This document shows positions 37,472 to 46,440 of a stretch of DNA of 64,000 nt, piece by piece; within the stretch, counting starts at the first letter, position 1; each line of letters begins with the position of its first letter. The DNA lies in the NCBI GenBank assembly GCA_949284985.1, contig CASDWY010000029.1:152889-216888 (forward strand), read 5' to 3'. Made by a program: the position numbers and the translations under genes. The DNA is from an uncultured bacterium. GTDB lineage: Bacteria; Cyanobacteriota; Vampirovibrionia; Gastranaerophilales; Gastranaerophilaceae. The notes below the pieces were generated by a model. That model did no database searches and was not told the origin of the DNA. It worked only from the letters and a program-made list of their open reading frames with translations.

Positions 37472-37867
37472 ATGAAAAACTGGATTATAAGCTTAATTGT
37501 AATTATTTTACCAATTTCAGCATATTTTGGACTAAAAAACAACAACGACATGCAAACTACACTGACGGCTCAAGCTGCTGGTAAGCCTAGTGTTATAAAA
37601 TTTGCATCTCCTATGTGTTTAGACTGTAAAAAAATTAAACAAGAACTTGATCCGCTTAAACAACTATACGAAGATCAAGTAACTTTTATAGAAATTGACG
37701 CAACATCTCCTGACAAAAAAACTCAAGAAAAAGTAGAATTGTATGGAGTAACTGTTGTTCCTACAGTTATATTTCTGGATTCATCAAAGCACAAAGAACG
37801 TAAAATTGAAGGTTTTGAGAAAAAGGAAAAATTAGAACAGTATATTAAAGAATTAATCAATGGATAG
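37472..37867 (+). CDS. Thioredoxin-like protein with CLDC motif
   Basis: The 131-residue protein has an N-terminal hydrophobic helix (residues 5-22) that is a signal or anchor, then a thioredoxin fold with active-site Cys-Leu-Asp-Cys (FASPMCLDCKKIK) and a cis-proline VVPTVIFLD. The pair CxxC suggests thiol-disulfide exchange in the periplasm, with electrons supplied by the next gene's CcdA-like protein. The two overlap by eight bases, a strong sign that they act together. The partner substrate is unknown. Confidence 0.88.
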   Translation: MKNWIISLIVIILPISAYFGLKNNNDMQTTLTAQAAGKPSVIKFASPMCLDCKKIKQELDPLKQLYEDQVTFIEIDATSPDKKTQEKVELYGVTVVPTVIFLDSSKHKERKIEGFEKKEKLEQYIKELING

Positions 37868-38570
37868 TATTATTACAATATTTAACCAAGAAGCAGCTAG
37901 TACAAACTTTTCTTGGCTATTGCTTCTGTTATCTTTTCTTGGAGGAGTTATTTCTTCACTTTCTCCCTGCACACTTGGTATTTTACCAATAATCATTGGG
38001 TATGTTGCAGGCTACAGCAACAAAAACAGTATAAAAACACTTATACAAATGACATTTTTTATACTTGGAATGGCATTAGTATTAACTACGCTTGGTTTAA
38101 TTTGTGCAATAGGCGGAAAAATCCTAATAAACAAATATTCAGCAGTTTTTGGGCTTATTGTTAATGGAATTATTTTTCTGATGGGGCTTAATCTTTTGGG
38201 GATATTAGATATCCAGATGCCTGTATTCATTAAGCAAATGCCACAAAATAACAGTAATGACTTAGTTTTGTATCCAATAATAATTGGCATTGTTTTTGCA
38301 TTAGCTTCAACACCATGTTCCACTCCAATATTGGCAGGAATAATGGGCTTCGCCTCTTTAAGTGCAAATCTTGCACTAGCAGGACTTATGTTATTTCTAT
38401 TTGCAATTGGGCAAGGATTAGTTATTGTCATTGCCGGAGTATTCACATCAATTTTAAAGGGGCTTAGATCAATAAGCCGTGTATCAGGAGTGCTTATTAA
38501 GATAAGTGGCATTATACTTATCACTATATCAATTTTTATCTATTGGAAAATATTTTCTGGCATAATCTAA
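37860..38570 (+). CDS. ccdA: CcdA/DsbD-type transmembrane electron carrier
   Basis: CcdA-family proteins pass electrons from cytosolic thioredoxin across the inner membrane. The 236-residue protein has about six membrane helices and the two Cys-Pro motifs of the family: SSLSPCTLGILP in helix 1 and LASTPCSTPILAG in helix 4. It is coupled with the periplasmic thioredoxin-like gene upstream. Cytochrome c maturation genes are not nearby, so its role may be general disulfide reduction. It ends directly against the convergent xer gene. Confidence 0.9.
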   Translation: MDSIITIFNQEAASTNFSWLLLLLSFLGGVISSLSPCTLGILPIIIGYVAGYSNKNSIKTLIQMTFFILGMALVLTTLGLICAIGGKILINKYSAVFGLIVNGIIFLMGLNLLGILDIQMPVFIKQMPQNNSNDLVLYPIIIGIVFALASTPCSTPILAGIMGFASLSANLALAGLMLFLFAIGQGLVIVIAGVFTSILKGLRSISRVSGVLIKISGIILITISIFIYWKIFSGII

Positions 38571-39479
38571 CTAAGCTCTAGGATGCGCAGAATTATAAAC
38601 TTCTTTCATTCTTTCAGTTGTTACATGTGTATAGATTTGCGTATTCGATATACTTGCATGCCCCAAAAGCTCTTGTACCACTCTTAAATCTGCTCCTTTT
38701 TCAAGTAATTTTGTAGCAAAGCTATGCCTAAATACGTGAGGAGTAACATTTTTGGGCAAAGATATTTTTTTGCACACATCTCTAATTGCAGCTCGAACCG
38801 ATTGTGGCTGTAATCTATAACCCGTATTATTTACAAATACAGGATCGTTTTCTTTTGGACTGGTTAAATCACAGTCTCTGGATATGAGTGGACGCACAGT
38901 CCTTATATATGTTTTAAGAATATCTTTTGCACGATGGGAAACCAAAACAATTCTTTCTTTTGCACCTTTCCCAAAAACTTTAATTTCATCGTTTTCAAGG
39001 TTTAAATGTTCAAAGTTAAGGTTAGACAATTCAGAAATACGCATGCCCGTTGCATAAAGAAGCTCTAATATTGTTTTATTTCTAAAACCGGCAGGTGTTG
39101 AAATATCAATTGAATTAAAAATTTGTTCAATCTCAGTCTCCGTTAAAAACTTTGGCAAACTTCTGCTTCTTTTAGGAATTCTTAAAGCAGATGCCGGGTT
39201 TATATCAACAACTCGTTCCCGATAAAGGTATTTGTAAAAAGAACGTATTGCTGAAATTTTACGGGCTAACGTTGTTCTGGTATAATTAAACTTTTGAATA
39301 AAAAGCACGTACTCTCTAATTTTTGAATACGTAACTTTTTCCAACATAAAATCTTCTAGCCAAATAATAAAGCTTGTAATATCACCCTCATAAGCCAAAA
39401 TTGTATGAGCAGAAAAATTACGTTCTATCTCAAGGTATGTTAAAAAGTCTTTTAAACATTGTTTTGAAATTTGATTCAT
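38571..39479 (-). CDS. XerC/XerD-like tyrosine recombinase
   Basis: The 302-residue protein has the SAM-like N-terminal domain and the C-terminal catalytic domain of Xer recombinases, with Arg in ATGMRISEL, the HVFRHSFATKLL box, LLGHASISNTQIYTHV and the Tyr at IYTHV. It probably resolves chromosome dimers at dif with a second Xer protein; no dif site is recognised here. Which of XerC or XerD it is cannot be settled from one sequence. It follows the clpC gene, separated by a terminator. Confidence 0.9.
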   Translation of the reverse strand: MNQISKQCLKDFLTYLEIERNFSAHTILAYEGDITSFIIWLEDFMLEKVTYSKIREYVLFIQKFNYTRTTLARKISAIRSFYKYLYRERVVDINPASALRIPKRSRSLPKFLTETEIEQIFNSIDISTPAGFRNKTILELLYATGMRISELSNLNFEHLNLENDEIKVFGKGAKERIVLVSHRAKDILKTYIRTVRPLISRDCDLTSPKENDPVFVNNTGYRLQPQSVRAAIRDVCKKISLPKNVTPHVFRHSFATKLLEKGADLRVVQELLGHASISNTQIYTHVTTERMKEVYNSAHPRA

Positions 39480-39516
39480 AAATGCATTATAGCACTTTTC
39501 TACAAGATAACAAATA

Positions 39517-39540
39517 AAAAGCAGCTGTTTAGCTGCTTTT
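39517..39540 (-). terminator. Rho-independent terminator after clpC
   Basis: Arms GCAGCT/AGCTGC (39521-39526, 39531-39536) with flanking A/T pairs form a hairpin, and the minus strand continues with a T-rich stretch (the A run at 39513-39520). It lies just past the clpC stop. Confidence 0.88.
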
Positions 39541-39548
39541 CATATATA

Positions 39549-42011
39549 TTAAACTTCTTGTTTAGACTTCTCTCTGTCAAAACAAATCTTTTTATCTTTA
39601 TCTAAATTCAAATAGATTGTATCTCCCGGCTTATATTCTCCTGAAAGGATTTCTTCAGCAAGGACATCTTCAATTTTTTTCTGAATAACACGTCTAAGAG
39701 GTCTTGCGCCGTATGCTTCATTATAACCCTCATCAGCTAAAGCATCCTTTACCTCATCAGAAACTTCTACACTAAGTTCCTGCTCTTTCAGACGCTTAAA
39801 TAAATCTTTAAGCAATAAATCAACAATTTGACGTATTTCTTGCTTGCTCAAGTGTGCAAAAACTATAATATCATCAATACGGTTAAGGAACTCGGGTTTA
39901 AATGACTTTTTCATCTCTTCCATAACTGTATCTTTTAAATGCTCATATTTATCTTTCGATTCATCATTAGAGACCGAAAATCCTAACTTAGAAGTTGTGG
40001 CAATAGTGCTTGCACCAACATTTGATGTCATAATAATTATTGTATTCTTAAAGTTTACATGCCGACCTTTTGCATCGGTAAGCCTTCCATCGTCAAGAAT
40101 TTGAAGCATAATATTAAAAACATCCGGGTGAGCTTTTTCTATCTCATCAAACAAAACTACGCTATATGGCTTTTTACGAATAATTTCGGACATATGTCCA
40201 CCGTCATCATAACCTACATACCCAGGAGGTGAACCAATAAGTTTTGCCGTAGAATGTTTTTCCATAAATTCTGACATATCTACACGAACCATATTATCTT
40301 CGGAACCAAAAACAGCCTCAGCTAATGCTTTAGCAAGCTCAGTTTTACCAACCCCTGTCGGACCTGAGAATATAAAACTTCCTATTGGCCTATTAGGAGA
40401 TTTTAACCCAACACGAGCACGTCTAATCGCTTTAGATATAGCTACAACTGCTTGGTCTTGCCCAATAACTCTTGCGTGCAAAGTATCCTCAAGTTTCATA
40501 AGACGTTGAGACTCACCCTCTGTTATTTTAGCTGTTGGTATACCTGTCATTGTGCTAACAACTTCTGCCACTTGCTCTGGTGTAACTGTTGGTTTATTAG
40601 CATCGTGTTCTTCTCTATATTCATTAACCATTTCACGAATCTTTTCTTTCAAATCAGCTTCTTTGTCTCTTAAATCTGAAGCTTTTTCAAATTCTTGATT
40701 GCGAATAGCGTCTTCTTTTTCTTTAACTACAGCTTTAAGTTCTTTTTCCAATTCTTTTCCTTCAGGAGGAAGAGATGAAACATTTAAACGAACTTTCGAT
40801 GCAGCTTCATCAATAATATCTATAGCCTTATCTGGTAAAAATCTATCAGTAATGTATTTAGAACTCAATTCTACTGCTGCAATTATAGCCGCATCAGAAA
40901 TATTAAGCCTATGGTGTTCTTCATATTTAGGTTTTAAACCTCGAAGTATTTCGACGGATTCTTCATTTGAAGGTTCATCAATAGTAATTGGTTGAAAACG
41001 CCTTTCTAGTGCAGGATCTTTTTCCACATACTTTCTATACTCATCTGAGGTTGTAGCACCAATAACTTGTATTTCACCTCTAGAAAGTGCCGGTTTTAAA
41101 ATATTTGCAGCATCAATTGCACCTTCAGCCGCACCAGCGCCAATAAGAGTATGCATTTCATCTATTACTAAAATAACATTCCCTGCTTGGCGAATTTCAT
41201 CCATGATTTTTTTGAGTCTTTCTTCAAATTCACCACGATACTTTGTACCTGCAACAAGTAATCCCATATCAAGCTGTATAATTTTTTTATTTTCGAGGAT
41301 ATCAGGCACTTCACCGTTAACAATTCTTTGTGCAAGTCCTTCAGCTACAGCAGTTTTACCAACACCTGGTTCTCCAAGTAAAACCGGATTGTTTTTTGTT
41401 CTTCTTGCAAGAATTTGAATAACACGCTCAATCTCTTTTTCACGACCGACAACAGGATCAAGACGTTGTTCTTGAGCCGCAAGCGTCAAATCTGTACCAA
41501 ACTCATCAAGACTTGGCGTTTTTGCCCGAGAGCCTCCTGATGAAACTCCCGCACCTGCTGTTGCTGCTTGGGGTTTAGAATCTCCCAGCATTTTTATTAC
41601 AGAGCTTCTGACTTTATTCAAATCAACACCAAGATTTTCCAGAACTCTTGCTGCTACGCCCTCGCCCTCACGAATTAACCCCAACAACAAATGTTCTGTT
41701 CCTATATAATTATGTCCAAGTTGTCTTGCTTCGTCCCAAGATAACTCTAAAACTCTTTTTGCTCTGGGTGTAAAAGGAATTTCAACCGCAACAAAACCTG
41801 AACCTCTCCCTATAATTTTTTCTACTTCCTCTCTTGCATCTTTAAGAGTAACTCCCATAGTTTTTAAGGTTTTAGCTGCAACTCCTGTTCCTTCTCCGAT
41901 TAAGCCCAAAAGTACTTGCTCCGTCCCTACAAAATTATGCCCAAGGCGACGCGCTTCTTCTTGTGCCAACATTATAACTTTTATTGCTTTTTCTGTAAAA
42001 CGTTCAAACAT
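39549..42011 (-). CDS. clpC: ATP-dependent Clp protease ATP-binding subunit ClpC
   Basis: ClpC unfolds proteins and feeds them to ClpP (encoded at 2859-3467). The 820-residue Hsp100 protein has two N-terminal Clp repeats (residues 1-150), two ATPase modules with Walker [10 protein letters not shown] and GPTGVGKTE, the UVR-like middle domain ([20 protein letters not shown]), and the ClpP-contact region near the C-terminus. Relatives in cyanobacteria are essential. A consensus-like promoter lies 32 bases upstream of the ATG on the minus strand. Confidence 0.97.
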   Translation of the reverse strand: MFERFTEKAIKVIMLAQEEARRLGHNFVGTEQVLLGLIGEGTGVAAKTLKTMGVTLKDAREEVEKIIGRGSGFVAVEIPFTPRAKRVLELSWDEARQLGHNYIGTEHLLLGLIREGEGVAARVLENLGVDLNKVRSSVIKMLGDSKPQAATAGAGVSSGGSRAKTPSLDEFGTDLTLAAQEQRLDPVVGREKEIERVIQILARRTKNNPVLLGEPGVGKTAVAEGLAQRIVNGEVPDILENKKIIQLDMGLLVAGTKYRGEFEERLKKIMDEIRQAGNVILVIDEMHTLIGAGAAEGAIDAANILKPALSRGEIQVIGATTSDEYRKYVEKDPALERRFQPITIDEPSNEESVEILRGLKPKYEEHHRLNISDAAIIAAVELSSKYITDRFLPDKAIDIIDEAASKVRLNVSSLPPEGKELEKELKAVVKEKEDAIRNQEFEKASDLRDKEADLKEKIREMVNEYREEHDANKPTVTPEQVAEVVSTMTGIPTAKITEGESQRLMKLEDTLHARVIGQDQAVVAISKAIRRARVGLKSPNRPIGSFIFSGPTGVGKTELAKALAEAVFGSEDNMVRVDMSEFMEKHSTAKLIGSPPGYVGYDDGGHMSEIIRKKPYSVVLFDEIEKAHPDVFNIMLQILDDGRLTDAKGRHVNFKNTIIIMTSNVGASTIATTSKLGFSVSNDESKDKYEHLKDTVMEEMKKSFKPEFLNRIDDIIVFAHLSKQEIRQIVDLLLKDLFKRLKEQELSVEVSDEVKDALADEGYNEAYGARPLRRVIQKKIEDVLAEEILSGEYKPGDTIYLNLDKDKKICFDREKSKQEV

Positions 42012-42042
42012 TTATTTAAACTCCATAATTAAACTTAATAAA

Positions 42043-42071
42043 ATAATACTACATACCCTAAAAGAGTTCAA
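42043..42071 (-). promoter_or_regulatory. Sigma-70-type promoter of clpC
   Basis: On the minus strand TTGAAC (42066-42071) and TATTAT (42043-42048) are 17 bases apart, just upstream of clpC. No CtsR or HrcA operator is recognised near it. Confidence 0.65.
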
Positions 42072-42095
42072 GTCTAATCAACTTATTTATTAGTT

Positions 42096-42124
42096 TTGCA
42101 TAATAAATTTAACAATGTTATAAT
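42096..42124 (+). promoter_or_regulatory. Sigma-70-type promoter
   Basis: TTGCAT (42096-42101) and TATAAT (42119-42124) are 17 bases apart and precede the gene at 42151 by 27 bases. GGAGG lies between the promoter and the ATG. The spacing and -10 box are ideal. Confidence 0.7.
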
Positions 42125-42150
42125 GTAAATATTAAGTTTGGAGGATAAAT

Positions 42151-42873
42151 ATGAAAAAATACTTTCTTACAATAACTTTAAGCCTTTTTATGCTTCAAGC
42201 ATGTTTTGTTTCTCAAACAGCTGAAGCAAAATCATACAAAATGATTGGAAAGGCTAAAACGGAATTTTCAACTACCAAAAAAATACCAAACAAACTATAT
42301 GTAAATGTAGAACCTCAAGAAATAAAAGGTGCAAATTCAGTTGTTGCAAATGATGTAGTAATTGAACTAAGTGTTTTTAGTGTAAATAATGCTACTAGAG
42401 GCAAACGAAATGCATCTGTTGACGCGCTTCTTAGCGGATATTCATATGATGGAAATAACTTTACTGATACATCAGAAAAAAATATTCAAGTAAAAATCAA
42501 AAATTATTCTAAAACTGATTTTGTAGGACTCGGAGAAAGTGCGGCAACAACAGTAGTCAGCCATGTATTTAATATTCCTTTCTTATCACAAGGTGTCGCT
42601 GCGGTTAAAGGTGCAATATCGCCTGTAGAAGGACACTCAAGACTCTCTTCTGCAGGAATAAGCGCATACAAAAGTACACCTTTTTCATACATAGATAAAG
42701 GGGAAGAAATGAACGTTAAAACAGGAGACAAGCTTACTTTAATCTTTAAAATCAACGAAGCTGATTGCGAAGACGCCTCTAATAAGGAATTAACCGATCA
42801 ACCTTCTGACGCGCAAAATGAAAATCAACAAGACGCAAATAGCACTGAATTAACTCAACCTGTTCAAAAATAA
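42151..42873 (+). CDS. Exported uncharacterised protein
   Basis: The 240-residue protein starts with a signal peptide; a Cys in LQAC at residue 17 is a weak lipobox candidate, and TAEA at about 26-29 is a signal-peptidase I candidate. The mature part is rich in beta-type strands, with alternating hydrophobic residues (VVANDVVIELSVF, TGDKLTLIFKI), a small-residue hydrophobic stretch at residues 135-155, and a Gln/Asn-rich tail. Its make-up is like that of the exported proteins at 51835 and 52479. I infer an envelope protein; no function is known. Confidence 0.72.
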   Translation: MKKYFLTITLSLFMLQACFVSQTAEAKSYKMIGKAKTEFSTTKKIPNKLYVNVEPQEIKGANSVVANDVVIELSVFSVNNATRGKRNASVDALLSGYSYDGNNFTDTSEKNIQVKIKNYSKTDFVGLGESAATTVVSHVFNIPFLSQGVAAVKGAISPVEGHSRLSSAGISAYKSTPFSYIDKGEEMNVKTGDKLTLIFKINEADCEDASNKELTDQPSDAQNENQQDANSTELTQPVQK

Positions 42874-42886
42874 AATCACAAACATC

Positions 42887-42905
42887 TTGTTACACAGTGT
42901 AACAA
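42887..42905. repeat. Perfect 19-bp palindrome
   Basis: Two nine-base arms around a central A read TTGTTACACAGTGTAACAA. It lies between the exported-protein gene and the gene at 43013. It could be an operator for a dimeric regulator or a terminator stem without a T-tail. No partner was seen. Confidence 0.55.
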
Positions 42906-43012
42906 AAACCACGACATATACGCAATTTCAGACTTTCATCCCCTGTAATTGCGTGATATAATTATACATGAAACAAGGCGGCTAAAGCGCACAGTAAGAA
43001 AGGATTACCACT

Positions 43013-43681
43013 ATGGGTAAAACGTCTTCACTGCCGGGATACCAAACCCCAACAGGAAATTTTAGTATTTCCGGCGGACCAAGCGCTAATTATAGCAAAG
43101 GACAAACAACTTATAAACTTAATGAGGCACAACAAAAAGCTTATGACTATGCACAAAATGCTTTTGCGGAAGGAATAAGCTCCATAAATACATTCTCACC
43201 GGAAGCCATACAAAATTTAAATGACCAAGTTAACGCTTACAAAGAAAATGCTCTTGAAGAACTGGACGAGCTTTATACACCAATACTTCAAAAAACAAGA
43301 AACGATGCCGCAAGAAGATTCGGAAATTTAGACAACACTGTATATCTTCAAAATCTCGATAAAGTTGAAAAACAACGTACAAATGCCGCAACAAAGCTTG
43401 CGCAAAATATTGTTTCTATGCAAAATGACCTAATCAATGAAGAAATTCAAAACCGATACAATTACCTCAACTTTCTAAATAATTATCAAAACCAAATTAT
43501 GGGAAATGCAATAAATGCCTCAAACCTTGCAACTAATGCTGCAAATTTACAAAATAATTTTCAACTTGATAGGGCAGCTTACGGCTCCGCATACGGAAGT
43601 ACTTCATCAAATATAGCTAACTATACAGGAATAACAAACTCAATTATGCAAGCTGTAAAACTTGCTGGGATGCTAATATAA
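43013..43681 (+). CDS. Uncharacterised Asn/Gln/Ala-rich helical protein
   Basis: I do not recognise this 222-residue protein. It opens with a Gly/Ser/Pro-rich flexible segment (SLPGYQTPTGNFSISGGPSA), then a long helical part rich in Asn, Gln, Ala and charged residues, and a final Gly/Ser-rich end with a short hydrophobic tail. No signal peptide or Cys. AAGGA precedes the ATG. Its layout resembles internal or tail-fibre-type proteins of some phages, but there are no other phage genes here, so this is only a note. An inverted repeat follows the stop. Confidence 0.65.
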   Translation: MGKTSSLPGYQTPTGNFSISGGPSANYSKGQTTYKLNEAQQKAYDYAQNAFAEGISSINTFSPEAIQNLNDQVNAYKENALEELDELYTPILQKTRNDAARRFGNLDNTVYLQNLDKVEKQRTNAATKLAQNIVSMQNDLINEEIQNRYNYLNFLNNYQNQIMGNAINASNLATNAANLQNNFQLDRAAYGSAYGSTSSNIANYTGITNSIMQAVKLAGMLI

Positions 43682-43690
43682 ATTTTAAAC

Positions 43691-43719
43691 AGGGGACACA
43701 AAATTATCTTGTGTCCTCT
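43691..43719 (+). terminator. Probable terminator hairpin
   Basis: Arms of 11 bases (AGGGGACACAA at 43691-43701 and TTGTGTCCTCT at 43709-43719, one G-T pair) form a strong stem with a seven-base loop nine bases after the gene stop. The T-tail is poor, so it could instead protect the message end. Confidence 0.6.
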
Positions 43720-43832
43720 GTTATCCCTTAATATTAAATTACTTAAGGTAAAACCAGTAAAATAAACTAATCTTTTCACACTTTAATTCATTTTACAAAA
43801 CTTAACGTAAAACAAATAGTTAGAAACCAAAA

Positions 43833-44657
43833 TTAAAAACCTTTTTTCTCAAGATTATATCGAACAGATTTGAGAGCCTTTTCAAAAATAGGAGTAACCT
43901 CTTGAAGTTTTTGTCTGGCATTAACTAAATTTCCGGAAAAATTATACCCAATCGCACGTTCTTTCAAAATCTGGCTACCTAAAACAAATGCTTTTTCGGC
44001 ATCACTAGCTGAAGAAGATAAATTCCAAAGCTCTAAAAACATGTTTCCATGCCGAATCGACTGACGATAGTCTTTGCATGCCAATGCGTATTGCGGTGTC
44101 AATTCTTTTGCCATATCAATAATTTTACGCGACATTTTGGCATCATGCATCATTTTAGCATGCTCCTTAAAATACTTAGAAATATTCGCCATAAAAGCAT
44201 TAGGATTATTAACTAGTCCATCAGCAGTAAGTTTCTGAACAATGAAATCAGGTTTATCCTTATTTTGAAGTATAAACTTTAAAAGCTTCTGTTTTGCTTT
44301 TGTAACCCCATTTGTTTCATTTAGTCCTAGTAGCCCTATTTTTTTTGAAGAATCACTTGAAAGCACTTTTTTCAAGCCCAATTCAATTTCATCAAAAGCT
44401 CTACCACGAGCTAATTTAGCAGATGCACGCGCTTTACTTGCGGACAAAGACTCAGCCGTTTTTACTACGTTTCTAAAGCATTCGTCATGCTTAAAAAAAT
44501 AATCAAAAACAGCTCGAATATGATTACCAACGTTTTTAGAATGAGAAATTTTATTTTTAGCGGCAGAAAAAAGTCCATAAGACTTTTTAACCGATTTTAA
44601 AGTAGTTCCACTCTTTATAGCCTTTGCAAATAATGTTATTGAATTAACACCTAGCAT
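43833..44657 (-). CDS. Uncharacterised helical protein (paralogue of 44816-45667)
   Basis: The 274-residue protein is highly basic near its N-terminus (SGTTLKSVKKSYGLFSAAKNK) and helical throughout, with a short leading hydrophobic segment and no clear signal peptide. Its second half lines up with the neighbouring protein at 44816-45667: both have a D..N.I...GLI.N...F pattern followed by EHA, then K.A.E..P..A...KDY and an R.KL/QL ending. I infer that they are old duplicates. A function is not known; neither looks like an enzyme. They are on the same strand with a terminator between. Confidence 0.72.
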   Translation of the reverse strand: MLGVNSITLFAKAIKSGTTLKSVKKSYGLFSAAKNKISHSKNVGNHIRAVFDYFFKHDECFRNVVKTAESLSASKARASAKLARGRAFDEIELGLKKVLSSDSSKKIGLLGLNETNGVTKAKQKLLKFILQNKDKPDFIVQKLTADGLVNNPNAFMANISKYFKEHAKMMHDAKMSRKIIDMAKELTPQYALACKDYRQSIRHGNMFLELWNLSSSASDAEKAFVLGSQILKERAIGYNFSGNLVNARQKLQEVTPIFEKALKSVRYNLEKKGF

Positions 44658-44760
44658 AGTTCTTCCTTTTTTATTTGAAATCCTACCCTAATTTATATAA
44701 AGTATTTTTTCAAAAAAAAATTGCTTTTAAATATTTTCTCTCAAAAAAATTATAGCAAAA

Positions 44761-44785
44761 AAGCAGGAAAACAACCTGCTTTTTA
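44761..44785 (-). terminator. Rho-independent terminator
   Basis: The stem AAGCAGG/CCTGCTT (44761-44767 and 44775-44781) with a seven-base loop is flanked by A and T runs on both sides, so it can act on either strand. It ends the minus-strand gene 44816-45667. Confidence 0.88.
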
Positions 44786-44815
44786 TCATAATTTTACATT
44801 TTATATAAAAATAAA

Positions 44816-45667
44816 CTATTTTTCTCTACAAACTAATCTTGCAATATCAAGTTCTCTAAGAAAGCTAGGAAAAGCATTTTTTAGTTTTGCTTTAGCAATT
44901 GACAAATCGCCTTGTGCTTGAACTAACTGCTCATTCAACTTTTCTCTAGTTTCAGGATTATTAGACAAAAACTTAAGTTTATGTTTAAGTTCTGCTATGC
45001 GTTCTTTTGCAACAACATAATCCTTTTGAAATTTTGCAAATTCTGGTTTTCTTTCATATGCAGTATCTTTTATTTTTCTAGCAAACTTTTTCAATGCTTC
45101 AGCGTGCTCCCTTGCTATAACAAAATCATCAAAAACCTTAGAAAATTCAGAAGTATTTTCTATCAAACCAGCTTTCTTCATTGTTATTATATTATTTGCA
45201 TAATTATCTTTGTCTCTCAATACAGATTTTATAATTAACGGTTTTAACTTATTCACAGCTTCTTTAGGCGATTGCCAAAACCTTGAAATTTTTACACCTA
45301 AAGAATTTAATGTTTGAACAGAGTCTGGCTCTCCATTCCATGCTCCAACTGCATACTCTTTTACCTTTTGATTTGAAATTAAGGATGATACTTTGCGATA
45401 TGCAACTCTTGCATAATTATGTGCTGCTCTTGCTTCTTTTTGTTCCGGCAAAATATATACGACATTATTCTTTTTAAAATACTTTATTAATCTATTTAAA
45501 ATTCCTATTTGACTACCATATATATTACCAAAGCTTTGAGCTTTTTTTGATGAAACATAAGAATCAGATAAATTATTTTTTAAGCTTACAGTATTTAATC
45601 CGTTATTACTTAAATTCTTATTATTAAAATTTTGTTTAACCGATACTGCTGATACATTTAAAGACAT
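44816..45667 (-). CDS. Uncharacterised helical protein (paralogue of 43833-44657)
   Basis: The 283-residue protein opens MSLNVSAVSVKQNF with a Ser/Asn-rich polar segment and the short motif KKAQSFGN at about residue 41, then becomes highly charged and helical (EEH- and K-rich segments, residues 90-270). I choose the start at 45667 because AGGAAAGGTG lies before it; a longer reading to 45784 has no support. The polar N-terminus could be a secretion signal for a type III or related system. That is an inference from composition only. A paralogue lies just downstream. Confidence 0.72.
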   Translation of the reverse strand: MSLNVSAVSVKQNFNNKNLSNNGLNTVSLKNNLSDSYVSSKKAQSFGNIYGSQIGILNRLIKYFKKNNVVYILPEQKEARAAHNYARVAYRKVSSLISNQKVKEYAVGAWNGEPDSVQTLNSLGVKISRFWQSPKEAVNKLKPLIIKSVLRDKDNYANNIITMKKAGLIENTSEFSKVFDDFVIAREHAEALKKFARKIKDTAYERKPEFAKFQKDYVVAKERIAELKHKLKFLSNNPETREKLNEQLVQAQGDLSIAKAKLKNAFPSFLRELDIARLVCREK

Positions 45668-45847
45668 ACTATCACCTTTCCTATTTAATTTATTAACGCT
45701 TAGAGTAAGACTTGTAAAACAAAATAATTGCTCAAAGCTTACATACTTTTTACAAAAGTTAACACAAGCATAAAAAATTAGCAATTATATAGAATAAAAG
45801 TTTTTTATAAATGTAAGGTTAGGTTTACTTTTCATAGGAGGTAGATA

Positions 45848-46234
45848 ATGTCAATAAACCAGCTTAATTCTATCGATTGGAATACTATAGCAAACGAATA
45901 CAGAAAAAATTATGCGCAAATAGACAAACAAAAAACACCAATTTCTTTCAATAAATTAGAATCAACACCAACATACGAAAAAAATGACAAAAATAAGGGA
46001 CTAAGTACAACAACAAAACTTGTTTTAGCCTTAGCACTTTTTGCAGCTGGTGTATATACCAATAAAAAAGGATATATAGATAAAGTAAAAAAATTCTTCA
46101 CTGAAGGTAAAGGGAAAAAAATATACAACGACACCTTAAATAATATTAAAAAGAAATTTAATTCTTTTAAAAGTGCACCTATTCAAGAAGATTTACCTGG
46201 ATTTGCAGAAGCAATAAAAGCAGCTAATAAATAA
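45848..46234 (+). CDS. Uncharacterised single-pass membrane protein
   Basis: The 128-residue protein has a polar N-terminus with the motif IDWNTIANEY (residues 9-18), a PISFNKL segment, a membrane helix at about residues 57-75 (KLVLALALFAAGVYTN) and a Lys-rich tail. AGGAGG precedes the ATG. The 63015 protein shares the DWN...A.E.Y opening and the same layout, so they are likely relatives. Function unknown. The small gene at 46262 follows 27 bases on. Confidence 0.75.
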   Translation: MSINQLNSIDWNTIANEYRKNYAQIDKQKTPISFNKLESTPTYEKNDKNKGLSTTTKLVLALALFAAGVYTNKKGYIDKVKKFFTEGKGKKIYNDTLNNIKKKFNSFKSAPIQEDLPGFAEAIKAANK

Positions 46235-46261
46235 TAAGTTACATTTAAACTAGGAGATTAT

Positions 46262-46435
46262 ATGAAAATTTCTTTACTTAACACATTGCAATTAATGATA
46301 AAAAGAAAAATCAGAAGTCCCAAAATTGCTCCATCACACTATACAATAAAAAGTAATCAAATTGAAGTAGATAAATTTACCTCAAGCCTTAATAAAAAAA
46401 CAGGTAAATTCAATACTGATAATTTAAAATCATAA
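46262..46435 (+). CDS. Small uncharacterised basic protein
   Basis: A 57-codon frame begins MKISLLNTLQLMIKRK with GGAG five bases before the ATG, and lies 27 bases after the 45848 gene, so the two are probably one operon. It is basic and has no obvious domain. Short reading frames can arise by chance, but the ribosome binding site and spacing support it. It ends five bases before the convergent etfA stop. Confidence 0.6.
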   Translation: MKISLLNTLQLMIKRKIRSPKIAPSHYTIKSNQIEVDKFTSSLNKKTGKFNTDNLKS

Positions 46436-46440
46436 TCCCA

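Noticed and set aside
43013..43681. Remnant prophage
   Set aside because: The protein's composition is vaguely phage-like, but no capsid, terminase, portal, tail or integrase gene is present around it; the Xer gene at 38571 looks like a chromosomal housekeeping recombinase.
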